The notes under the pieces were generated by a model. The model saw nothing but the letters and a program-made list of their open reading frames with translations, ran no database searches and was not told the DNA's origin. From positions 1-11,983 of the forward strand of contig JABDEF010000045.1 in the NCBI GenBank assembly GCA_013287235.1: 11,983 nucleotides of DNA, given 5' to 3'. This document shows, piece by piece, positions 7,423 through 11,983 of the stretch. The DNA comes from Gammaproteobacteria bacterium (GTDB taxonomy: Bacteria; Pseudomonadota; Gammaproteobacteria; DSM-16500). The position numbers and the translations under genes were made by a program. The first letter of the stretch is position 1. Every line of letters begins with the position of its first letter.

Positions 7423-7460
7423 ACCCGCCGTGGTGCGCATCGTTGAGAGGCGTGGCGGGT
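7423..7460 (-). ncRNA. Candidate structured leader RNA / attenuator upstream of the Abi_2 gene
   Basis: On the minus strand ACCCGCC (7460-7454) pairs perfectly with GGCGGGT (7429-7423) across a 24-base loop. It is followed by the U-rich UGUUUAUUU and then the Abi start codon at 7413. Inside the loop CGC (7452-7450) can pair with GCG (7438-7436). CAAC at 7445-7442 could pair with GUUG at 7424-7421 as an alternative or pseudoknot. The expected transcription start, near 7466, places this hairpin at the very 5' end. It could be a short terminated RNA with read-through into abi, or a leader that hides the translation start. Its GC content stands out from the surrounding AT-rich DNA. It is not tandemly repeated, unlike classical type III antitoxin RNAs. 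Confidence 0.38.
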
Positions 7461-7472
7461 ATGGTTAAACAC

Positions 7473-7500
7473 ATTATAGCCCATCCAGCCTCTAAGTCAA
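7473..7500 (-). promoter_or_regulatory. Near-consensus sigma70 promoter for the Abi_2-integrase unit
   Basis: Reading the minus strand, TTGACT (7500-7495) is followed by a 16-base spacer and a perfect TATAAT (7478-7473). It is one of the strongest promoter matches in the window. Transcription would start near 7466, directly before the GC-rich hairpin, and would drive both abi and the integrase gene. Confidence 0.65.
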
Positions 7501-7594
7501 AGTCGATTTTGCATTAAAACTGACGTCTATTCTAAAGGGTTTTTTGACAAATTTCAACATACAAATAATGTATATTCAATATATTATACGATAG

Positions 7595-7614
7595 CCGGTG
7601 GTAATCACTACCGG
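7595..7614. repeat. Hairpin with four-base loop between the F-box gene and the Abi unit
   Basis: CCGGTGGT (7595-7602) pairs with ACTACCGG (7607-7614) across AATC, with one G-T pair on the plus strand and one mismatch on the minus strand. No T-run follows on either strand. It lies downstream of the F-box gene and upstream of the abi promoter, and may help insulate the two. A possible plus-strand promoter (TTGACA 7544-7549, TAATGT 7566-7571) could transcribe it as a short RNA; that is weak. Confidence 0.35.
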
Positions 7615-7625
7615 GTTTACAAAGC

Positions 7626-7662
7626 TTAAGTCTCTCCTGGATTCCAGTCATAATGGACTTAA
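7626..7662. repeat. Nested palindrome downstream of the F-box/ankyrin gene
   Basis: The outer arms TTAAGTC (7626-7632) and GACTTAA (7656-7662) enclose an inner palindrome CTGGATTCCAG (7637-7647). It starts about 45 bases after the F-box gene stop on the minus strand and may act as a transcript end or be a decayed intergenic repeat. A related stretch lies at 9029-9045 with 15 of 17 bases matching 7631-7647. Confidence 0.4.
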
Positions 7663-7707
7663 ATCACTTATTTCTTCTGAAAACAGTTGATTTAGGAAAT
7701 ATTTTAA

Positions 7708-8787
7708 TTAAATAGGACTCTTCCGTTTCAAGCTATCCTGTTTTATTTCATGAGATGAATATTGGATTACAAAATCAAGCCTATTGTTTGGTATTTGTTG
7801 TATTTCATGATCTGCTCTGTATAAAGGTGTTTTGTATAGTTTACAAAGTTCCCTTATTGTTAGACTAGTGGTATTGCCGTCATCATAAATTTCAATAAAA
7901 GCGTCAGGATCAGCGCCATTTTCTAAAAGTAGTTGTACAAGTTTTTCTGAATTAGTATTTTCAGCTTCAGAAAACACGGCGGCGGCTAATGGTGTTCCGA
8001 TGCAATAACTTCCATAGAGACCTTTATCAAGACTCAATTGATTAAGTTCGATGTTTTTCGAAATAAACTCCTTGACAGTTTCAAAACTAGAAAATTTACA
8101 TGCGATGTAAAGTAAATGAATAACTAACCCGTAAGGAAGATGACTTTGTCTAAATAGATGATAACAAATACGAAATGCAACTGCAGCATCACATTTGCAT
8201 AGTGACTCAAAAATAGTTGTTAAGGTATCTTGACAAGAGATTGTTTCATCTCCAAAAATGGATGATTTTTCTTTAAGAATAAAGTTCGAATAAAAATTTT
8301 CTGCAAGTCTTACAATTTTTATGTAATCAATTTGAGGATATTCGCCTTTTATTACTTTAAAAGCATTATTAAATTCCGCTTTAGACTCGAGATATGCCTT
8401 GTTAAGATTATGATCTCGATGATCAAATTCAGTTTGAATAATAATAGGTTTATTTTCCTCTTGAATATGGGTAAATCCATGGACAGGAATATTGCCAGCT
8501 AAATTCTCTTTTTTTATTTCTAGAGAATATAAATAAGGAATAACACAAGAAATAAATGACGTTTTCTCTTTTAATAATTCTTGACTGAAATAGCTATATT
8601 GCTCTTCTGCTTTTTTTTCTTTCTTGTTATTTATAAAAAAATCCCTTTTTAGTAGTTCTTGCCAAAGCAAATTCTCTGATGCAAATTGATTATATTTTTT
8701 ATTAACTTGTTTAGTTATTTTCACGTTTTTTTCAGATAAAAATGAAAGCGTGTGTAAATGTAATACTTTAGGGAAATTCCTTTGCAT
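7708..8787 (-). CDS. F-box and ankyrin-repeat protein, probable host-directed effector
   Basis: This 359-residue protein has an F-box-like motif at its extreme N-terminus (residues 5-50: FPKVLHLHTLSFLSEKNVKI through LLWQELLKRDF, with the V-x-KK and LW signatures). It also has at least two ankyrin-like repeats near the C-terminus (about 221-252, and 264-297 with GTPLAAAVF and LVQLLLENGADPDAF). F-boxes bind SKP1 in eukaryotic ubiquitin ligases, and bacterial proteins with this pair of domains, such as Legionella AnkB, are secreted into host cells. A similar role is inferred. There is no signal peptide and no CaaX box at the end. The ATG at 8787 is chosen because AGGA lies 9 bases upstream. An ATG at 8841 would add 18 residues, but these read as IS30 transposase sequence (MTADNGSKF) and have no ribosome binding site. 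The middle, about 50-220, is unrecognised. Confidence 0.8.
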   Translation of the reverse strand: MQRNFPKVLHLHTLSFLSEKNVKITKQVNKKYNQFASENLLWQELLKRDFFINNKKEKKAEEQYSYFSQELLKEKTSFISCVIPYLYSLEIKKENLAGNIPVHGFTHIQEENKPIIIQTEFDHRDHNLNKAYLESKAEFNNAFKVIKGEYPQIDYIKIVRLAENFYSNFILKEKSSIFGDETISCQDTLTTIFESLCKCDAAVAFRICYHLFRQSHLPYGLVIHLLYIACKFSSFETVKEFISKNIELNQLSLDKGLYGSYCIGTPLAAAVFSEAENTNSEKLVQLLLENGADPDAFIEIYDDGNTTSLTIRELCKLYKTPLYRADHEIQQIPNNRLDFVIQYSSHEIKQDSLKRKSPI

Positions 8788-8790
8788 TTT

Positions 8791-9045
8791 GTTTTTTCCT
8801 AAAAAAAATTTCGATCCGTTATCTGCTGTCATGCTTAACATTGAATAATTTTTAAGGCTCTCAATTGTTGAGGTTGCAATTGCATTTTCTGTTCTTGTAG
8901 AAACCTTTTTTAAAACCGTCTTTTTGATATACGTTCAACAATAATTACCGCTTGTTTCTATTGTTTGCCAATAATAGTATCAATTTCCCCATCACCCATG
9001 CGACTTTTTCATTAACAACCAGGGAACTGCTCTCTTGGATTCCAG
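8791..9045 (-). pseudogene. IS30-family transposase remnant, frameshifted
   Basis: Translating the minus strand piecewise gives LVVNEK (9025-9008), then after a one-base shift SRMGDGEIDTIIGKQ (ending at a TAG, 8960-8958), then KQAVIIVERISKRRF. After another stop and shift comes KVSTRTENAIATSTIESLKN, and in the same frame SMTADNGSKF. These match in order the IS30-family catalytic core: the ERP-x-VV-x-EKSR-x-GDWE-x-DTIIG block with the first catalytic Asp, the VERKS segment, and the ITADNGKEF block with the second Asp. At least two frameshifts and two stops make it dead. Both flanks of the transposase gene and its terminal repeats are missing. The remnant ends directly before the F-box gene, whose ribosome binding site (8797-8800) lies at its edge. 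Confidence 0.8.
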
Positions 9046-9062
9046 ACAATAAATGCAACTGT

Positions 9063-9596
9063 CTATTTATTAGTTAAAACCATTCTTGCCTTTGCTATAA
9101 CTTCATTAATGAATTGCTTTTTAATGTCAGAATATTTCAATAATGTATTTGCTCCCGAATCAAAAGCTTTCTTTTTGAGTAGACTATAGGCTACAGCTAC
9201 TTCAGGATATTTTTTTAAATAATCGCGAAATAAAATGTTATTAATCCATATCTCACTATCGTGTTGACACAATGCAATATTGTAGTTATTCTTATTACGT
9301 TTTCTAAAATAGAATCTACCAGCTATATTAGCTTCACCTAAATATTCGTAACCTAATTCTATAAGCGATTGCACAATTAATTCAGATTTCTCTATATTTT
9401 TTACACCAATCATAATATCAATAATTGGTTTCGAATAAATATCAGGAATAGTTGTGCTTCCAATATGTTGTATATCAACGATATTGTTCTCTAGTTTTTT
9501 CTGTATTAACTTAGCTTCCAATTTGTATATCTCATTCCATTGCGAGCGGAATGGAACTATTTCAATCTTTTCATCAATCTCATGTAAATTTGCCAT
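9063..9596 (-). CDS. GrpB family protein (UPF0157, nucleotidyltransferase-like)
   Basis: This 177-residue protein matches the GrpB/UPF0157 family, which has a nucleotidyltransferase-like fold and no firmly assigned reaction. The family core is present: IVPFRSQWNEIY at the start, IQHIGSTTIPDIYSKPIIDI at 42-61 with the HIGST and KPIIDI motifs, FYFRKRNK and NIALCQHDSE in the middle, and FRDYLKKYPEVAVAYSLLKKK towards the end. Length is normal for the family. The start codon lacks a good ribosome binding site, but the family N-terminus begins there. An extended -10 promoter lies about 105 bases upstream. It is transcribed in the same direction as the kinase gene, though a hairpin between them suggests separate transcripts. 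It could bind or transfer nucleotides. Confidence 0.87.
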   Translation of the reverse strand: MANLHEIDEKIEIVPFRSQWNEIYKLEAKLIQKKLENNIVDIQHIGSTTIPDIYSKPIIDIMIGVKNIEKSELIVQSLIELGYEYLGEANIAGRFYFRKRNKNNYNIALCQHDSEIWINNILFRDYLKKYPEVAVAYSLLKKKAFDSGANTLLKYSDIKKQFINEVIAKARMVLTNK

Positions 9597-9700
9597 TGTA
9601 AAATACTTTGAAAGATTTCATTTTAATTTGAATAAGCATCATCAAAACGTTTTCTCGATCCTATTCTCAGCTTATTAATAATAACATTAGACCATTATCC

Positions 9701-9709
9701 ATTATATCA
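9701..9709 (-). promoter_or_regulatory. Extended -10 promoter for the grpB-like gene
   Basis: The minus strand reads TGATATAAT, the TGn extension plus a perfect TATAAT. No good -35 box is at the usual distance, which is common for extended -10 promoters. The leader would be about 97 bases and contains the inverted arms AATAAGC (9631-9637) and GCTTATT (9670-9676) and the palindrome AAAACGTTTT (9644-9653). Confidence 0.45.
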
Positions 9710-9740
9710 CTAAAATCAAAGCCTTTTTGTAAAGAGTTGT

Positions 9741-9767
9741 CAAAGTTGTATATCACAAACAACTTTG
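9741..9767 (-). terminator. Probable terminator hairpin after the kinase-like gene
   Basis: CAAAGTTGT (9741-9749) and ACAACTTTG (9759-9767) form a perfect 9-bp stem with a 9-base loop. It starts 33 bases after the kinase-like stop on the minus strand. There is only a broken T-rich stretch after it, so it is a weak candidate rather than a textbook terminator. Confidence 0.4.
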
Positions 9768-9800
9768 TCTTTTAGGCAGTGGCTCTTCATTAAAACAATT

Positions 9801-10367
9801 TCATAAAACATTTAATATACAATTTACCTGATCTTCCAATGATAAACTTCCATTTACACTAATTTCTGCTTGATGGTCTGCTTCATGTGACCATAAATAG
9901 AGAGGTCTTTCAGCTATTAAATAGTTATTCAATTCATTTATAATTTCTCTAGGATCTTTATTTGTCTGAAATTCTCTAAGTAGACGTCTCGCTAAAGCAA
10001 TATCAGGTGGGGTATCTAAAAAAATTAAAAAATCTATATATTGACCTGTTTGATGATGTTTTCTCGCTAACGGCGCCTCAAATATCACATATTTAGTTGC
10101 ATTTAAATTTTTTCCAGTAACAGGACATACGATACTTTTCCCTGCTTTTAGCATTTTCAACACGCTTTCTAAAGCATCATATCTCCATTCGTTGTAATCT
10201 CTGCTTGTTTGAAACCATTCAAAATAATTTTCAGGTTCTTTAGAGAATTTTTCATACTCATCCCACAAAACAACCGTTGCATCGAGCGCTTTACCCAAAG
10301 CTTGGCATAATGTAGATTTACCTGCGGCAGAAATACCACCTATGCCAATGATTCTCGATCTCATCAT
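9801..10367 (-). CDS. P-loop nucleoside/uridine kinase-like protein
   Basis: This 188-residue protein is a small P-loop kinase. Walker A is GISAAGKST (residues 11-19) after an IIGIGG strand. WDEY at 35-38 follows the second strand, as in uridine kinases. YVIFEAPLA (93-101) and FLIFLDTPPDIALARRLLRE (113-132) give the third strand and an Arg-rich lid. It would transfer phosphate from ATP to a nucleoside or similar small molecule in the cytoplasm; the substrate is unknown. GAGGAAATT precedes two adjacent ATG codons, so the start is either 10367 or 10364. The fold fits the uridine kinase/adenylate-kinase-like group, but I cannot place it closer. It is followed by a hairpin and then the grpB-like gene. 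Confidence 0.8.
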   Translation of the reverse strand: MMRSRIIGIGGISAAGKSTLCQALGKALDATVVLWDEYEKFSKEPENYFEWFQTSRDYNEWRYDALESVLKMLKAGKSIVCPVTGKNLNATKYVIFEAPLARKHHQTGQYIDFLIFLDTPPDIALARRLLREFQTNKDPREIINELNNYLIAERPLYLWSHEADHQAEISVNGSLSLEDQVNCILNVL

Positions 10368-10498
10368 AATTTCCTCAGATAAGTTAATGGAGCAATTTAT
10401 AATTTTTTATTAAGTGACTATTTTCCTATTTGCTGAATCAATATCGGCATTTTCTCTAATACCATTAACAAATTATATTCCTCTTATCACTTCTGCCA

Positions 10499-10536
10499 GA
10501 TAAACGCTTGAGAATTAATTATCGCTAATTGCTAAG
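10499..10536 (+). repeat. Possible decayed Tn3 terminal inverted repeat
   Basis: Tn3-family ends are usually about 38 bp, beginning GGGG and ending TAAG towards the element. Reading inward towards the transposase stump, GCTAAG occurs at 10531-10536 with ACGCTTGAG about 30 bases before it, resembling the layout of a Tn3 end. The outer GGGG is absent. The rest of the gap 10368-10575 shows no gene. Confidence 0.2.
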
Positions 10537-10575
10537 TACGGATTCCTCAAAAGAACCTCCAAAACTGGTCGGTTT

Positions 10576-10977
10576 TTAATTTTTGATACTAATCATGCGG
10601 TTTTTCGCAGTTTTTTTCTCCAAGAGTACAATCAATTTTTCAAAATTCATTTTACTGTCATAGTCTTTAAAATGATACCTTCCTGTAAATATTATATGCA
10701 GCCATGCAACGGGTGATATTTTACGCAAAATTGCTTTGGCTTGTTCCTCGCCAATGGTTGTACATAATTTTAGATACAATTCATTGAGCAGCATTGCATT
10801 GTAAGCAATAACGCAATTAGAAATCAATCTGGATGCCTGCATACTGATTGCATTCGATACAATTCTTCTACCTTTAAAACGCCGCCAAATACTTTTTGAA
10901 TCCTTCGCTGAAATTGGTGATACGATTCGCAAAAATATTCTATCCTGATCATTTAGATGTCGATAATTATTTTTCAT
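10576..10977 (-). pseudogene. Tn3-family transposase (TnpA), C-terminal remnant
   Basis: These 133 codons match only the C-terminal end of Tn3-family transposases, which are normally close to 1,000 residues. Visible family sequence includes YRHLN, the QASRLISNCVIAYNAMLLNE segment (the usual QAS/CSRLI-x-NaiiyYN block) and ISPVAWLHIIFTGRYHF, the hallmark closing motif. The natural C-terminus is kept, but the other seven eighths are lost. The acidic residue normally just before the QAS block is not seen; the sequence there is RRIVSNAISM. A stop lies two codons upstream of the ATG and there is no ribosome binding site, so this is probably an unexpressed fossil. Its broken edge is within 15 bases of the end of the NTF2-like gene, suggesting the deletion stopped against that gene. 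Confidence 0.85.
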
Positions 10978-10991
10978 TATTTAAATCTTAA

Positions 10992-11360
10992 TTAAACAGT
11001 AAAACTTTTATTCCTAATTACCCATCGGCTATTTATTTTTAATAGAGTAATATAATCAGTAAAAATAACGTCCCCTACAACAGCACGAGCTTTCACCATA
11101 GCAGCATTGTTAGTTTTATCTATGAAAAGAATTACTTTATCGAATTTTTCACCTTTGTCTGCAGAGGTTGGCTTGACTGTGACTCTTGTTATAAAATCAG
11201 TAAGACTCCAATCACAAATTTGGTCATTTAAACTACCTGTTATATGTGCATCAGGATGAAATGCGCGCTTCAGTTGACTCGAATCGCCATGATAGGTGCC
11301 ATTAAAATATAGGCTAATAGTTTCTTTAATTTGTTGAGTATCATTGTCAATGGAGATCAT
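10992..11360 (-). CDS. NTF2-like / putative lumazine-binding family protein
   Basis: This 122-residue protein fits the NTF2-like superfamily branch annotated as putative lumazine-binding (SnoaL-like cone fold). The segment YFNGTYHGDSSQLKRAFHPDAHITG is diagnostic, and the C-terminal LLKINSRWVIRNKSF strand pair closes the cone. Family members bind small hydrophobic ligands, and a few are isomerases; no catalytic function can be claimed here. The ATG at 11360 has AGGGA 7 bases upstream. A TTG at 11381 would add seven residues without a good site. The gene overlaps the end of the isochorismatase-like gene by 14 bases, so they are co-transcribed. The Tn3 stump lies directly downstream. Confidence 0.83.
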   Translation of the reverse strand: MISIDNDTQQIKETISLYFNGTYHGDSSQLKRAFHPDAHITGSLNDQICDWSLTDFITRVTVKPTSADKGEKFDKVILFIDKTNNAAMVKARAVVGDVIFTDYITLLKINSRWVIRNKSFTV

Positions 11361-11973
11361 TTTGATTTCCCTCTCGTTCAATAGCTATTATAAAATCATT
11401 AGATTTAATACTGATACCAAAGTGGTGAACAATATCACTTATAAAATAATTTTTTTGATCTTGGTTAAAGGCAGAAGAAGCATCTTCAATTATTATTACC
11501 TCATAACCTAAATCATGGGCTGCACGTAAAGTCGATTCAACACAGACATGTAATGCGTACCCCATGATATATAAGATATTGATGCGATTATTACGTAAAT
11601 AAATATCCAGATTAGACCCTGAGAACGCGCTGCTTCCTACTCTTCCCTGTACGATAAATTCATTATCTTTTGGATTAAAAGGTGTTGGAAAATGACTTGC
11701 ATCTGAATCAGCTAAAAAGGTTCTATTTTTCGGTATAGCTGCACGTAATCCATGATTTGATTGTCCTAATTCTTTATATGTTTTTGTGTAATTAAGCCCA
11801 GAATGAATAACATTTATTTGAGTGTTGCGTGCATATTTTAATACTTTTTCGGCATTTTTTAATGAAATTAAAAATTGTTCTCTGTCGAGAAATAAGTTAT
11901 TTAGCTTACCGTTTTTATCTAACCATTCATTCTGAAATTCAATTAATAATAATGCGCTATTATTCAAGCTCAA
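11347..11973 (-). CDS. Isochorismatase-family cysteine hydrolase with altered catalytic residues
   Basis: This 208-residue protein has the isochorismatase/nicotinamidase fold. The nucleophile is kept, as Cys144 in GYALHVCVESTLRAAHDLGYEV. The other two members of the usual Asp-Lys-Cys triad are changed conservatively: the N-terminal motif is LLLIEFQNEW with Glu12 in place of Asp, and GRVGSSAFSGS carries Arg111 where a Lys is normal. It may hydrolyse an amide or act on another small molecule, or be specialised in binding. The start is uncertain: an in-frame TGA at 11982-11980 closes the frame upstream, so translation must begin at a TTG (11973 or 11967) unless the window edge hides an error. 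GTGAG at the edge could serve as ribosome binding site. It overlaps the NTF2-like gene by 14 bases. Confidence 0.85.
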   Translation of the reverse strand: MSLNNSALLLIEFQNEWLDKNGKLNNLFLDREQFLISLKNAEKVLKYARNTQINVIHSGLNYTKTYKELGQSNHGLRAAIPKNRTFLADSDASHFPTPFNPKDNEFIVQGRVGSSAFSGSNLDIYLRNNRINILYIMGYALHVCVESTLRAAHDLGYEVIIIEDASSAFNQDQKNYFISDIVHHFGISIKSNDFIIAIEREGNQNDLH

Positions 11974-11983
11974 ATTTGCTCAC

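Noticed and set aside
7423..7460. CRISPR-like or tandem antitoxin repeats near the HEPN gene
   Set aside because: Only one copy of the hairpin is present; there are no regularly spaced repeats.
8788..8841. 18-residue N-terminal extension of the F-box protein
   Set aside because: These codons are the IS30 TADNGSKF region, and the ATG at 8841 lacks a ribosome binding site. The ATG at 8787 has AGGA 9 bases upstream.
9454..9678. 74-codon plus-strand open frame over the start of the grpB-like gene
   Set aside because: Cys/Phe-rich antisense reading with no family resemblance. The minus-strand GrpB motifs explain the sequence.

Overview
The window is AT-rich accessory DNA. It reads like the chromosome of an intracellular gammaproteobacterium of the Legionella/Coxiella type. 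That assignment is inferred from an F-box plus ankyrin protein (a eukaryote-like effector architecture common in Legionellales), the low GC, and the mix of decayed transposases with small metabolic genes. No rRNA, tRNA or CRISPR array was seen, so the species cannot be fixed.

Left part (1-5210). A LysR-type regulator, of which only the N-terminus is in the window, is divergent from an aldo/keto reductase. The space between them carries a perfect 15-bp inverted repeat placed almost symmetrically before the two start codons. Next come a convergent DJ-1/PfpI-like protein on the minus strand, a class I SAM methyltransferase, a 41-residue small ORF, a Cass2/GyrI-like effector-binding protein overlapping by 4 nt an exported lipocalin-like protein, and a 295-residue protein of unknown function. 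These look like scattered stress or small-molecule functions rather than one pathway.

Middle part (5288-7500, minus strand). This is a two-gene unit: an Abi_2 (AbiD/AbiF-like) HEPN protein with an intact R-x4-H motif, followed 2 nt later by a complete tyrosine recombinase. A near-consensus sigma70 promoter sits just upstream. The first transcribed bases can form a GC-rich hairpin followed by a U-rich stretch right before the Abi start codon. This layout (promoter, short structured RNA, HEPN toxin-like protein, integrase) is the best candidate in the window for an RNA-regulated phage-defence or toxin-antitoxin module carried on a small mobile unit.

Right part (7708-11973, minus strand). An F-box/ankyrin protein starts inside, or directly against, a broken IS30-family transposase remnant. 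The decayed IS30 reading frame, including its TADNGSKF motif, runs straight into the F-box gene and creates a misleading longer ORF. Beyond it lie a GrpB-family protein, a P-loop nucleoside-kinase-like protein, the C-terminal stump of a Tn3-family transposase, an NTF2/lumazine-binding-fold protein and an isochorismatase-family hydrolase with substituted catalytic positions; the last two overlap and form an operon. Two unrelated transposase fossils and an intact integrase within about 6 kb mark this as a repeatedly invaded region. No gap between genes exceeds 300 bases; the longer ones (68-189, 1165-1361, 4113-4322, 7414-7707, 8788-9062, 9597-9800 and 10368-10575) are described in the entries.
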